64,000 nucleotides of DNA from Thiodiazotropha sp040793985 (GCA_040793985.1 JBFNJI010000018.1:124001-188000); one strand, 5' to 3'; positions 1 through 9,142 are shown, numbered from the stretch's first letter. The notes: generated from the letters alone by a model not told the origin. Numbers and translations are program-made.

Positions 1-1542
1 CTTGAGCTGGACGCGACGGGAGGGACCAGGTTCACCTACAGCCCCGACGGCAGGTATCTATCCCAGGTGAATCCCTCTAACTACACGGCAACCTTGTACG
101 ACGTCGCAAGCAGGCAGCAGATCATCTTCGAGGAACGCCACTGGAATGCCGGGTTCAGCGGCAATTCCGAATATTTCGCCCTGGCCAGCCCGGAGTGGGA
201 TGCGCAGGTCTACTATCTTCCCAGCACCTGGTGGGTCGGCCACTACTGGGAGTTTAATCCGCAGGCGACAGCGATAAGGAAACATCTCCGCGGTCGCGCC
301 AGCAGCCGGCGCGAATCCGTGGTACGTCACAATAACAGTATCAACAGCGTAACGCTCAGCCACAGTGGCAGATACCTGGCGACAACCAGTCGGGACGAAA
401 CCGGGCGTGTGTGGGAATCCCTAAGGGGGCGCGAGGTTTTACGTCTGCTGGAAGCGGAACAAGGCAGACTCTCTCAATTGCACTTCCACCGCAACGAACA
501 CTACATAAGCGCAGTGACAGACAGGGGCTTCAGTACCTGGGAGAGCACCGGTCACCGTCAGGCGGCGGAACTCCGCCTCGACGATGCCGTGCTCGACCTC
601 TGTTTCAGCCATGACAACCGTTTCGTCGCCTGCATCAGTCAGGACCGAACCTGCCGGCTGCTTGATATCGCCGAAAATAGCGAAGTCCTGCGACAGGATA
701 TAGGTCCTGTTGCCGACCCGGCGCAACGCAGGGAGATAATGATCAGCCCGGACTCGGCACAACTGCTGATCGATCGCCAACTGATACTCGATATGGCATC
801 GACCAAGGTCACGGGTTTGGCAACAAGGGGGTACCGAGATAAACCGCTCGCGGTCAGCGAGGACTGGCAATACAGCGCCAGTCTAACCGATGGCTCGACC
901 ATAGTGATTGATGACTTCAGTAACGCGGAAGAGCGGTTCCGCTCACCGCCCTGTAGGCAAAAAATTGCGTCGCTGCTGATCAACAGCAGATCCTGCAGTA
1001 TTGTCGTTACCACCGAGGCTTCCAGCCTCTTTGTCTGGCATTGGAATCAAGCGGAGGATTTCATTGAAATCCCGCTCGAGGACAAGGTGAGGCGGATGAT
1101 CATCAACGATTCCGGAACCCGCCTGGCGGTACTCGGTCAAGGCGACAAATCGGCCATCACCATATGGGATCTGGCACATCGGCAAGCAGTCACAACCATC
1201 AACCAGGAGTCCGCCATCTCCGATGCAGCGTTTGATCCAAGCGACGCCTATCTGGTCACCTCCAGTTCCGATTTCAATGCACGCATCTGGGACTTGGTCA
1301 GCGGCGAGCAGGTCTGCCAGTTCAGCCATGATGCCGATGTTGGCGCGGTCAGATTCAGCTATGGCAAGGGCCGTTATGTTGCCTCAGCCGGCGGACGCAG
1401 TGACCGCCATCTCAGGGTCTGGTTGTGGCAGCCTGCCGATTTGATCGCTGAGGCCTGTGCCCGATTGAACCGTGACCTGACCCCCGATGAGTGGCAACAA
1501 TATCTCGGTCGGGAATCCTACCGACCGACCCGTTCGCTCTGA
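1..1542 (+). CDS. WD40-repeat protein, C-terminal part (5' end outside window)
   Basis: The reading frame is open from base 1, so the N-terminus lies upstream of the window. About 510 residues are visible. They contain degenerate WD40 blades: an S-x-x-G-x-Y-L/V-A-T segment followed about 15 residues later by R-x-W or I-W-D, seen for example around residues 115-140, 375-395 and 410-435. These would form a beta-propeller used for protein-protein interaction. The last ~35 residues (ADLIAEACARLNRDLTPDEW, then QYLG.E.YRPT) match a tail I know from the C-termini of large bacterial signalling ATPases of the STAND type and caspase/TIR-linked WD40 proteins. What effector domain sits at the missing N-terminus cannot be told. 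A Sel1-repeat gene follows 16 bases downstream. WD40 assignment is confident; the STAND link is inference. Confidence 0.8.
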   Translation, partial: LELDATGGTRFTYSPDGRYLSQVNPSNYTATLYDVASRQQIIFEERHWNAGFSGNSEYFALASPEWDAQVYYLPSTWWVGHYWEFNPQATAIRKHLRGRASSRRESVVRHNNSINSVTLSHSGRYLATTSRDETGRVWESLRGREVLRLLEAEQGRLSQLHFHRNEHYISAVTDRGFSTWESTGHRQAAELRLDDAVLDLCFSHDNRFVACISQDRTCRLLDIAENSEVLRQDIGPVADPAQRREIMISPDSAQLLIDRQLILDMASTKVTGLATRGYRDKPLAVSEDWQYSASLTDGSTIVIDDFSNAEERFRSPPCRQKIASLLINSRSCSIVVTTEASSLFVWHWNQAEDFIEIPLEDKVRRMIINDSGTRLAVLGQGDKSAITIWDLAHRQAVTTINQESAISDAAFDPSDAYLVTSSSDFNARIWDLVSGEQVCQFSHDADVGAVRFSYGKGRYVASAGGRSDRHLRVWLWQPADLIAEACARLNRDLTPDEWQQYLGRESYRPTRSL

Positions 1543-1558
1543 CCGGGGGGGTAGCAGA

Positions 1559-2650
1559 ATGGCCGACCAGGCAATGGAAGAGGCACTGAGGTTATACCAG
1601 GCTGGCGAGTTCACCACGGCGCTGGAGATGCTCCAACCCCTGGCCGCACAGAATATCCCTTTGGCCCAGGTCATCCTGGGAACCATGTATGCCCATGGCC
1701 AGGGTGTCGAAAGAAACGATGAAATTGCCCGCGAATACTATCTGCCAGCGGCGCAGACGGGTGATCCGCAGGCACAGAACGGCCTCGGGCACCTGCTCGC
1801 CGAGGGAAAGGGGGGCGAAGCGGATATCACGCGGGCCTTGTACTGGTTCGAGCAGGCCGCGACCGAGGGTTTCGACATGGCACAGTATAATCTCGCACAT
1901 CTGTACCATTCCGGAAAAGCCGGTGAACAGGAGCTTGAAAAGGCCATCTACTGGTACACGCAGGCAGCGAACAGCGGTTATGCCAGCGCGCAATACCAGC
2001 TCTACACACTGCATGCCAATCATCTCGCCGCGGAATTCAATGCCAAGCGTGCTCTGTACTGGCTGCATGCAGCGGCACAACGCGACGTTGCCCAGGCCCA
2101 GTACGATCTCGGATGGCAGTACGAGACCGGTTTCCTCACCGACAGGGACTGGAACGAAGCCAGCTTCTGGTACCAGCGGGCGGCACGAAACGAACACCCC
2201 GAGGCGCAGTTCCGCCTGGGGGAAATCCTCTTCAATGGTCACGACTGTCCGCAGCAGCCAACCCAGGCAATTGCCTGGTATGAAGAGTCCGCCCGGCAGG
2301 GATTCATGACTGCGATGTTTCGCCTGGCCCAAATCCACCAGCAAGGCCTCCAGGTAAAGAAAGATCCCGAAGCCGCGATCTACTGGTATACGCTCTGTGC
2401 CAGGGGCGGGTCGCCCGGTGCCTGCAGCATGCTCGCGCGTATCTATTCCGACGGTGAAGCGATCGAACCGGATATTTTCACCGCACTGGTATGGTCCGCA
2501 CTGAGCAGTGAGGCGGCACAAAGAACTTCCGCACCTGATGCGGCGCAATATACCGAGGCTTGGGAACAGACGAAGCAGCAACTGGAAGCAGGGACGATTT
2601 CACAGCTTGAGCTGCAGGTCACCCAGTTCATCGGAGAGTATTGGCAGTGA
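1559..2650 (+). CDS. Sel1-like (TPR-type) repeat protein
   Basis: A 363-residue protein built almost wholly of Sel1-like repeats of about 36 residues. The signature A-x-x-x-L-G-x-x-Y-x-x-G-x-G followed by A-x-x-W/Y-Y-x-x-A-A-x-x-G recurs about eight times, for example AQVILGTMYAHGQGV and ALYWFEQAATEGF. Such alpha-solenoids act as protein-binding adaptors. I chose the ATG at 1559 because the repeat begins directly after it; an in-frame GTG/ATG further upstream would overlap the WD40 gene. No signal peptide is evident, so it is probably cytoplasmic. The 16-base gap to the WD40 gene suggests co-transcription and perhaps one scaffold complex. The cellular role is unknown. Confidence 0.85.
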   Translation: MADQAMEEALRLYQAGEFTTALEMLQPLAAQNIPLAQVILGTMYAHGQGVERNDEIAREYYLPAAQTGDPQAQNGLGHLLAEGKGGEADITRALYWFEQAATEGFDMAQYNLAHLYHSGKAGEQELEKAIYWYTQAANSGYASAQYQLYTLHANHLAAEFNAKRALYWLHAAAQRDVAQAQYDLGWQYETGFLTDRDWNEASFWYQRAARNEHPEAQFRLGEILFNGHDCPQQPTQAIAWYEESARQGFMTAMFRLAQIHQQGLQVKKDPEAAIYWYTLCARGGSPGACSMLARIYSDGEAIEPDIFTALVWSALSSEAAQRTSAPDAAQYTEAWEQTKQQLEAGTISQLELQVTQFIGEYWQ

Positions 2651-3000
2651 GGGATCACTGGGCGGCAGATCTCCCACTTCCAACTCACGCGCTGGCTACT
2701 CACTGAGGTTCAGACAACATCCTGCCCGCACTCGCGGGTCAGAATGAAAACGGGGTGAGGAGTGCGAGGCTCAGTTGCTGTGTCCGCGGAAGGTCGACCC
2801 TCTTCTGGCAAGTCCGCTGAATCCGCACTACAGGAGGAGATAGCGGCTCCTTTCACTTGACTGGAAAAGAAAACTCTTGGATCAGTATGTATCTCCGGAC
2901 ACTGTTATTTCGATTGCTCCACTCACCCGACCCTCTCCCCCGGGGGTGAGAATCAGGTGAGGGACAATGCAAAAGGCTATCGCTGATCGCTGCCGCTAAG
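2651..3000. other. Intergenic region between convergent genes, with one small inverted repeat
   Basis: No credible gene is seen here; the short open frames have no family features. Convergent Sel1 and metY genes flank it. A stem-loop at 2922-2950 pairs CTCACCC with GGGTGAG around a CCCTCTCCCC-type loop. Its base composition resembles the small dispersed palindromic elements common in gammaproteobacterial intergenic DNA. It lacks a T-tract, so a classical terminator is doubtful. Confidence 0.4.
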
Positions 3001-4281
3001 TCACCCCTTGGCCGCATCCAGCGCCTGAGCGATGTCGGCGATAATGTCGTCCACATGCTCGATGCCGATGGAGAGGCGCACCATGTCCGCGCTCACCCCC
3101 GCCGTCGCCAGCTCCTCCTCGTTGAGCTGTCTGTGGGTGGTGGAGGCGGGATGACAGGCGAGAGACTTGGCGTCGCCGATATTGACCAGGCGCAGGATCA
3201 TCTGCAGGGCGTCGATGAAGCGGGCACCCGCCTCTATGCCCCCCTCGATGCCGAAGCTGAGGATGCCCGAGGCCTGGCCCTTGGTGATCTTCTGGCAGCG
3301 TTCATAGTGGGGACTCTCCGGCAGCGCAGCGTAGTTGACCCACTTAACCTGCGGATGCTGTTTCAGGTACTCCGCCACTTTTACACTGTTCTCGCAATGG
3401 CGTTCCATGCGCAGGCCGAGGGTCTCCAGACCCTGCATGATGAGAAAGGCGTTGTGGGGCGAGATCGCCGAGCCCGTGTTGCGCAGGGGTACCACCCGGC
3501 AGCGTGCGATATAGGCCGCCGGACCCAGGGCCTCGGTATAGACCACCCCGTGATAGGAGGGGTCGGGCTCGTTGAGCATGGGAAAGCGATCCCTGTTGCC
3601 CACCCAGTCGAATTTTCCCGAATCGACAATAATGCCGCCTATGGAAGTTCCGTGACCGCCAATGTACTTGGTCAGGGAGTGGACGATGATATCGGCACCA
3701 TGATCGAAGGCACGGCAGAGATAGGGGGTGGCCACCGTATTGTCGACGATCAGGGGCACTCCATGGCGGTGGGCGATCTCGGCCAGCCTCTCCAGGTCGA
3801 CCACGTTGCCGGCCGGATTGCCGATCGACTCGCAGAAGAGCGCCTTGGTCCTGTCGTCGATCAGGTTCTCCAGCTTCTCATAGTCGTCGAATGAGGCCAT
3901 GCGAACCTCGATACCCTGACGCGGAAAGGTATGGGCAAAGAGATTGTAGGTACCACCATAGAGCTGACTGGTACTGACAATATTGTCGCCGCTCATGGCG
4001 ACACACTGGATGGCATAGGTGATGGCCGCCATACCGGAGGAGACCGCCAGGGAGCCTATACCGCCCTCCATCTCGGTCAGGCGCTGCTCCAGTACAGCGG
4101 TGGTCGGATTCATGATACGGGTATATATGTTGCCGACCACTTTTAGATCAAACAGATCCGCCCCGTGCTGGGTATCGTCAAATGTGTACGAGGTGGTCTG
4201 ATAGATTGGAACCGCGGCCGCCTTGGTGGTTGGGTCGGATTCGTAGCCGGCATGTAACGCCAATGATTCTAATTTCATCAC
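3001..4281 (-). CDS. metY: O-acetylhomoserine sulfhydrylase (aminocarboxypropyltransferase)
   Basis: This 426-residue PLP enzyme of the Cys/Met metabolism family makes homocysteine directly from O-acetylhomoserine and sulfide. The length is typical of MetY rather than the shorter MetB/MetC (about 380-400). Visible family features are an N-terminal TLALHAGYE-like segment (here LALHAGYESDPTTKA), PIYQTTSYTF, the PLP-lysine motif HSLTKYIGGHG near residue 210, and a C-terminal RLSIGIEHVDDIIAD. There are two adjacent ATG codons (4281 and 4278); either could start. The gene stands alone and diverges from rnfA across a 308-base region. Use of sulfide for methionine fits a sulfur-metabolising cell, although MetY is widespread. 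Confidence 0.95.
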   Translation of the reverse strand: MMKLESLALHAGYESDPTTKAAAVPIYQTTSYTFDDTQHGADLFDLKVVGNIYTRIMNPTTAVLEQRLTEMEGGIGSLAVSSGMAAITYAIQCVAMSGDNIVSTSQLYGGTYNLFAHTFPRQGIEVRMASFDDYEKLENLIDDRTKALFCESIGNPAGNVVDLERLAEIAHRHGVPLIVDNTVATPYLCRAFDHGADIIVHSLTKYIGGHGTSIGGIIVDSGKFDWVGNRDRFPMLNEPDPSYHGVVYTEALGPAAYIARCRVVPLRNTGSAISPHNAFLIMQGLETLGLRMERHCENSVKVAEYLKQHPQVKWVNYAALPESPHYERCQKITKGQASGILSFGIEGGIEAGARFIDALQMILRLVNIGDAKSLACHPASTTHRQLNEEELATAGVSADMVRLSIGIEHVDDIIADIAQALDAAKG

Positions 4282-4389
4282 TCTACATCCTCACAATTGA
4301 ATGGCCTGTTTTTTTGTCAGGCGTCTGTTATTAACTATCCCGAGCGGACAAGGTGACGCAAGCCCAACGCGTGTTCTTGCCTTTTCGTA

Positions 4390-4435
4390 TCTCCTCTCCA
4401 GGGAGTCACCAGTCCGAAACAGGGACCGGAGGAGA
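4390..4435. promoter_or_regulatory. Structured element in the metY-rnfA intergenic region
   Basis: The 308-base gap 4282-4589 holds no gene. Within it TCTCCTC (4390-4396) pairs with GAGGAGA (4429-4435), and GTCC (4412-4415) pairs with GGAC (4423-4426) inside, giving a nested two-stem structure. It could belong to the metY leader (minus strand) or the rnf leader (plus strand). I could not match it to a SAM, SAH or other riboswitch consensus, so the role is open. Confidence 0.3.
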
Positions 4436-4531
4436 CTTGTCTTAAAATTGAAACCGTGCCATTTGCGGCATATCAATGCGACATTTGGCACAGACGAGCA
4501 TAGTAGCGTGAAATTACCCAATACTCACGAG

Positions 4532-4560
4532 TTGTAACCTATTAAACAGCCGCTTATCCT
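4532..4560 (+). promoter_or_regulatory. Candidate sigma-70 promoter for the rnf operon
   Basis: TTGTAA (4532-4537) and TATCCT (4555-4560) are separated by 17 bases, about 30 bases upstream of the rnfA ATG. Each hexamer matches four of six consensus positions. This would give a short leader of roughly 20 bases. It is a pattern match only. Confidence 0.35.
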
Positions 4561-4589
4561 TACGCCATTACTCAATTTCGGTCCTTTTT

Positions 4590-5171
4590 ATGCAGGAATA
4601 CGCGCTTATCTTGATCAGTACCGTGCTGGTAAACAACTTCGTCCTGGTGAAATTCCTTGGACTCTGTCCCTTCATGGGCGTCTCCCGCAAGCTGGAAACG
4701 GCGACCGGCATGGGCCTGGCCACCACATTCGTACTCACCCTTTCGGCTATCTGCTCCTATCTGGTCAACGAATACCTGCTGATCCCCCTCGGCCTGGAGT
4801 TTCTGCGCACCATCGCCTTTATCCTGGTGATAGCGGTTGTCGTTCAGTTCACCGAGATGGTGATGCACAAAACCAGCCCCATGCTCTACCAGGTGCTCGG
4901 CATCTTCCTGCCGCTGATTACCACCAACTGCGCGGTACTCGGGGTGGCCCTGCTTAACACACAGGAACAGCATGGTTTCATTGAATCCGCCCTCTACGGC
5001 TTCGGCGCCGCGGCCGGCTTCTCCCTGGTGCTGGTGCTGTTTGCCGGCATTCGCGAGCGGGTCACCGTCGCGGACGTCCCTGAACCCCTGCAGGGAAACG
5101 CAATTGCCCTGATCACCGCCGGTTTGATGTCGATGGCGTTTATGGGTTTTGCGGGTCTGGTTGCGTCTTAA
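4590..5171 (+). CDS. rnfA: Rnf electron-transport complex subunit A
   Basis: RnfA (193 residues, usual length) is an inner-membrane subunit of the Rnf complex, which couples electron flow between ferredoxin and NAD+ to ion movement. It has six hydrophobic segments and the family start MQEYALILISTVLVNNFVLV, followed by KFLGLCPFMGVS with the conserved cysteine thought to help hold an Fe-S centre with RnfE. The second half has the matching LPLITTNCAVLGVAL motif with another cysteine. It is the first gene of rnfABCDGE; the rnfB ATG begins 14 bases after its stop codon. Confidence 0.97.
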   Translation: MQEYALILISTVLVNNFVLVKFLGLCPFMGVSRKLETATGMGLATTFVLTLSAICSYLVNEYLLIPLGLEFLRTIAFILVIAVVVQFTEMVMHKTSPMLYQVLGIFLPLITTNCAVLGVALLNTQEQHGFIESALYGFGAAAGFSLVLVLFAGIRERVTVADVPEPLQGNAIALITAGLMSMAFMGFAGLVAS

Positions 5172-5184
5172 GGTCGACGGTTCC

Positions 5185-5763
5185 ATGTTAGTTGCCATCC
5201 TCACCATCACCTCCCTTGCCGCCATGTTCGGCCTGCTGCTCGGCTATGCCAATATCCGCTTCCATGTGGAAGGTGACCCGATAACCGACCAGATCGAAAA
5301 ACTCCTGCCCCAGACCCAGTGCGGTCAGTGTGGCTATGCCGGATGCCGCCCCTATGCAGAGGCCATTGCCGGCGGGGAAGCCGAGATCAATCACTGCCCC
5401 CCTGGCGGAGAAGCCACCATGGTTGCCCTCGCCGATCTCCTGGGAAGGGATCCCGTGCCCCTGGATGCGGAGACTGCAGAGGAGAAACCGAAGTCTATCG
5501 CGATAATCAAAGAGGAGGAGTGTATCGGTTGTACTCTCTGCATCCAGGCCTGTCCCGTCGATGCCATACTCGGTGCCGCGAAACAGATGCACGTGGTGAT
5601 CAAAGAGGAGTGCACCGGTTGCGAACGCTGCCTGCCCCCCTGCCCCGTCGATTGTATCCTGATGCAACCGATCCCCCTGGATACAGGCAATTGGCGCTGG
5701 CCCTTCCCGCAGAGTGGCCTGGATGAGATCGCAACCCCCAAATTGGCGACAAAGACGGGCTGA
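5185..5763 (+). CDS. rnfB: Rnf complex subunit B (Fe-S ferredoxin-type)
   Basis: This 192-residue protein has an N-terminal membrane anchor (LVAILTITSLAAMFGLLLGY) and then the four-cysteine [4Fe-4S] domain CGQCGYAGCRPYAEAIAGG...HCPPGG. Two bacterial ferredoxin clusters follow (CIGCTLCIQACPVDAI and CTGCERCLPPCPVDCI). RnfB is regarded as the entry or exit point for ferredoxin electrons. I placed the start at ATG 5185 because an upstream in-frame start would overlap rnfA and add a non-conserved stretch. The length agrees with gammaproteobacterial RnfB. Confidence 0.95.
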   Translation: MLVAILTITSLAAMFGLLLGYANIRFHVEGDPITDQIEKLLPQTQCGQCGYAGCRPYAEAIAGGEAEINHCPPGGEATMVALADLLGRDPVPLDAETAEEKPKSIAIIKEEECIGCTLCIQACPVDAILGAAKQMHVVIKEECTGCERCLPPCPVDCILMQPIPLDTGNWRWPFPQSGLDEIATPKLATKTG

Positions 5764-5766
5764 CAG

Positions 5767-7464
5767 ATGTACGTTGAATCGAAAAAAGGCAAGACCCGGG
5801 AATTGTGGCAATTTCACGGCGGCCTGCACCTCCCGGAGATGAAAGAGATGTCGCTGCAGAAACCGTTGCAGCAGGCCAAGCTCCCCAACCGTCTCGTGCT
5901 ACCGCTGCTGCAGCACATCGGCGACCAGGCTCAGCCCCAGGTGACTGTTGGCGATCGGGTGTTGAAGGGAGACGTCATCGCCAACTCAACCGCCCCGGTC
6001 TCCGCACCCGTGCACGCACCCACCTCGGGAAGGGTTGTGGAGATCGCGGAACATATGGTTCCCCATCCATCGGGACTCAACGGCCAGTGTATCGTGATTG
6101 AGCCTGACGGAGATGATCGCTGGGGCGAACTGGCAGAACCGATCACCGATTTTCGCTCGGTTGACAGTCATACTCTGCGCCGGCGCATTCAAGAATCGGG
6201 CATCGTGGGGATGGGCGGCGCCACCTTCCCTGCCGCGATCAAGCTCAATCCGGGGAAACCGATCAAGACCCTTATCATCAACGGTGCCGAGTGCGAACCC
6301 TACATCACCTGTGACGACAGGCTGATGCAGGACCAAGCCGAACGCGTCATGAATGGGGCGCGTATCCTGCAGCACATGCTGCAGAGTGAAGAGTGCCTGA
6401 TCGCCATTGAGGACAACAAGCCAGAAGCGATACTGGCGATGTTTCAAGAGCTGCGGGAGGAGGAGAATATCGAGGTTGTGCGGATCCCTACGCTCTACCC
6501 CAGCGGCGGAGAAAAGCAGTTGATCCGTATCCTCACCGGGCGAGAGGTTCCCACCTCGGGTCTGCCGGCGCAGGTGGGTGTGATCTGCCACAATGTGGCC
6601 ACTACCGCGGCCATTGCCGATGCGGTACTCGAGGGACGCCCCCTGATCTCCCGTATCGTCACGGTCACCGGCGAAGGCATCAATGAACCGGGCAACCTGG
6701 AGGTCCCCATTGGCATGCTTGCCGGTGACCTGATTGCGCAGGCAGGTGGCTACTTTGAATCTCAACCCCAGCAGCTTATTCTTGGCGGTCCGATGATGGG
6801 ATTTGATCTGCGTAGTGACCAGGTACCGATAACCAAGGGTGCCAACTGCCTGCTCTGCCCCACCGGTAAAGAGATTCCGCCACCGCAACCGGCCAGGGCC
6901 TGCATACGTTGCGGGCGGTGCGCCGATGTCTGTCCGGCAAATCTGCTGCCGCAGCAGATGTACTGGTATAGCCGGGCAAAGGACCTGGAGCGGGTTCAGG
7001 ACTACAACCTTTTCGACTGTATCGAATGTGGCTGTTGTTCCCATGTCTGCCCATCACACATCCCACTTGTCCAGTACTACCGTTTCGCCAAGGCGGAGAG
7101 TTGGGCGATCGAGCAGGAACGCCGGGAATCCGAGCATGCCAAACTGCGCCACGACTTCAGGGTCTCCCGTCTGCAGCGACTGGAAGCGGAACGCAAGGCA
7201 AAGCTGCGTAAAAAGAAAGAGGATCTGAAGAAACCCGCCGCCAAAACCGGGGCAGAGAGCAAAGGCGCCAGCGACAAGGACACCAAGCAGGCCGCCATCG
7301 AAGCCGCGATGAGACGGGCGGCGGAAAAAAAAGCGAAACAGCAGTATGCACCGAAAAACACGGAAAACCTGACCGCCACACAACAGGCACAGATCAAGGC
7401 TGTGGATGAACGACGCAAGGTTGCACGGGATGTGAAGCAGAAAAAAGAGGATAACCCCAGCTAA
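5767..7464 (+). CDS. rnfC: Rnf complex subunit C (NADH-binding, Fe-S)
   Basis: RnfC (565 residues) is the peripheral subunit that binds NAD(H) and FMN, homologous to the 51-kDa complex I subunit. It shows the MGGATFPAAIKL nucleotide-binding region, the INGAECEPYITCDDRLM segment, and two [4Fe-4S] motifs CIRCGRCADVCPANLLP and CIECGCCSHVCPSHIPLV around residues 378-435. The last ~110 residues are a low-complexity Lys/Ala/Glu-rich tail, as in many gammaproteobacterial RnfC proteins. It starts 4 bases after the rnfB stop and its stop overlaps the rnfD start by one base. Confidence 0.96.
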   Translation: MYVESKKGKTRELWQFHGGLHLPEMKEMSLQKPLQQAKLPNRLVLPLLQHIGDQAQPQVTVGDRVLKGDVIANSTAPVSAPVHAPTSGRVVEIAEHMVPHPSGLNGQCIVIEPDGDDRWGELAEPITDFRSVDSHTLRRRIQESGIVGMGGATFPAAIKLNPGKPIKTLIINGAECEPYITCDDRLMQDQAERVMNGARILQHMLQSEECLIAIEDNKPEAILAMFQELREEENIEVVRIPTLYPSGGEKQLIRILTGREVPTSGLPAQVGVICHNVATTAAIADAVLEGRPLISRIVTVTGEGINEPGNLEVPIGMLAGDLIAQAGGYFESQPQQLILGGPMMGFDLRSDQVPITKGANCLLCPTGKEIPPPQPARACIRCGRCADVCPANLLPQQMYWYSRAKDLERVQDYNLFDCIECGCCSHVCPSHIPLVQYYRFAKAESWAIEQERRESEHAKLRHDFRVSRLQRLEAERKAKLRKKKEDLKKPAAKTGAESKGASDKDTKQAAIEAAMRRAAEKKAKQQYAPKNTENLTATQQAQIKAVDERRKVARDVKQKKEDNPS

Positions 7465-8504
7465 TGGATTTTCACACCGTAAGCTCACCCCATACCAAGC
7501 GCATTAACCGCGTCGACAAGATAATGTTACAGGTCGTATTGGCGTTGCTACCCGGGATCATCGCCATGACCTTCTACTTCGGTTGGGGCGTGCTGATCAA
7601 CATTGTATTGGCCACAATCTCCGCCACGGCCTTCGAGGCCCTGGTCCTCCGGCTGCGTAAACGACCTGTGACACCGGCCCTGCTCGATCTCAGCGCGGTG
7701 GTCACCGCCCTGCTGTTTGCCGTCGCCATCCCGCCCCTGCTTCCCTGGTGGCTGGTAGTCCTGGGCATGGCATTCGCCATAATAATGGTCAAGCAGATGT
7801 ATGGCGGCCTGGGTTACAATCCGTTCAATCCCGCGATGGCGGCCTATGTCCTGTTACTGATCTCCTATCCCGTGGAGATGACCAGCTGGCTGCCCCCCTA
7901 CATGTTGGCAGAAGCGCAGTTGAATCCGGCGCAAATCCTGGCCTACAAGTTTGCCGGAGTCCTCCCTGAAGGGGTGATGCTGGATGCCATCACCATGGCC
8001 ACCCCCCTGGATCAGATGCGTACCAATCTCGATCTCAACCGCATGATAAGCGAAATCCGACAGCACCCGTTGTGGGGCGATTTCGGCGGCCTGGGCTGGG
8101 AATGGGTCGGCAACTGGTTCCTCATGGGGGGAATATGGATGGTTTACAAGCGAACCATCACCTGGCAGATCCCCCTGGCTTTTCTTAGCGGCCTGGTCGG
8201 CATGGCGACGCTTTTCTGGGTGTTCGACGCAGAGAGTTTCCCCTTTCCACTGTTTCATCTCTTCAGTGGCGGTGCCATTCTCGGTGCCTTCTTCATCGCC
8301 ACCGATCCCGTCACCGCCTGCACCACGCGTGCAGGACAACTTATCTACGGTGCCTCCATCGGGATTCTGGTATACATCATCCGCACCTGGGGTGGATATC
8401 CCGATGCCGTTGCCTTCGCCGTACTGCTGATGAATATGGCTGCACCGACCATCGACTACTATACCCGCCCCCGCACCTACGGGCACGGCGGAGGCGAGAC
8501 ATGA
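7464..8504 (+). CDS. rnfD: Rnf complex subunit D (membrane FMN subunit)
   Basis: RnfD (346 residues) is a multi-span membrane protein that carries covalent FMN and forms part of the ion path. The FMN-threonine region is visible as ATDPVTACTTRAGQLIYG, near residue 275. There are about nine hydrophobic helices, with a GGLGYNPFNPAMAAYVLL segment typical of the RnfD/NqrB family near residue 113. It overlaps rnfC by one base and rnfG by four (ATGA), which indicates translational coupling. Confidence 0.96.
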   Translation: MDFHTVSSPHTKRINRVDKIMLQVVLALLPGIIAMTFYFGWGVLINIVLATISATAFEALVLRLRKRPVTPALLDLSAVVTALLFAVAIPPLLPWWLVVLGMAFAIIMVKQMYGGLGYNPFNPAMAAYVLLLISYPVEMTSWLPPYMLAEAQLNPAQILAYKFAGVLPEGVMLDAITMATPLDQMRTNLDLNRMISEIRQHPLWGDFGGLGWEWVGNWFLMGGIWMVYKRTITWQIPLAFLSGLVGMATLFWVFDAESFPFPLFHLFSGGAILGAFFIATDPVTACTTRAGQLIYGASIGILVYIIRTWGGYPDAVAFAVLLMNMAAPTIDYYTRPRTYGHGGGET

Positions 8505-9139
8505 AATACCGCGACGCGATATTAATCGCCGCAGCAGTCCTTGCTTCATTTGCTGTGCTGGGCACCTCGCTGGTGACCTTCACCCATGCGATGACCAAGG
8601 AACGCATTGCCGCAAACGAGCGCCAGGCCCTGTTGCGCTCGCTCTATGCGCTGGTGCCCCAGGATAGCGTGGATAACGATATGGTCTCGGATGTCACGAC
8701 GGTGAATGCGGCGGATTATCTCGGCAGCCAGGAAACGACCGTCTATCGCGGCCGCAAACTCGGGCAACCGGTTGCCACTGTTCTGACCACCGTGGTCCCC
8801 AATGGCTACAGTGGACCGATCAAACTGCTGGTGGCGGTCAGATACGACGGTACCCTTGGCGGGGTTCGCGTAATCAGCCACAAGGAGACCCCCGGACTGG
8901 GCGACAAGGTCGAGGAGTCCCGCTCCGATTGGATCCTCGGCTTCAATGACAGATCACTCAACGATCCGCCGCTGCAGAAGTGGGGGGTAAAACGGGACGG
9001 CGGCGTGTTTGACCAGTTCACCGGCGCAACGATCACCCCACGTTCGATCGTGCAAGCGGTAAAAAGGACACTGCTCTATGTCAGGGATCATAAAGACGCG
9101 CTCTACGATCGATCTCCAGCGATTGAAAACCAGGGATAA
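8501..9139 (+). CDS. rnfG: Rnf complex subunit G (covalent FMN subunit)
   Basis: This 212-residue protein has one N-terminal transmembrane helix (DAILIAAAVLASFAVLGTSL) and a periplasmic FMN-binding domain. The flavinylation motif is FTGATITPRS, in which the threonine of S/T-GAT carries FMN; ApbE would attach it (no apbE in this window). The preceding ISHKETPGLGDKV is another family hallmark. The start overlaps the rnfD stop by four bases. Confidence 0.95.
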   Translation: MKYRDAILIAAAVLASFAVLGTSLVTFTHAMTKERIAANERQALLRSLYALVPQDSVDNDMVSDVTTVNAADYLGSQETTVYRGRKLGQPVATVLTTVVPNGYSGPIKLLVAVRYDGTLGGVRVISHKETPGLGDKVEESRSDWILGFNDRSLNDPPLQKWGVKRDGGVFDQFTGATITPRSIVQAVKRTLLYVRDHKDALYDRSPAIENQG

Positions 9140-9142
9140 ACC

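Noticed and set aside
1592..2581. Minus-strand open frame (329 codons) opposite the Sel1 gene
   Set aside because: Shadow of the Sel1 repeats; it has no signature of its own.
4282..4589. SAM or SAH riboswitch upstream of metY
   Set aside because: I compared the minus strand with the core consensus of SAM-I, SAM-II and SAH classes and saw no match; only a generic stem structure remains.
5986..7044. Long minus-strand open frame (352 codons) opposite rnfC
   Set aside because: GC-driven shadow of rnfC, no recognisable domain and no ribosome site.
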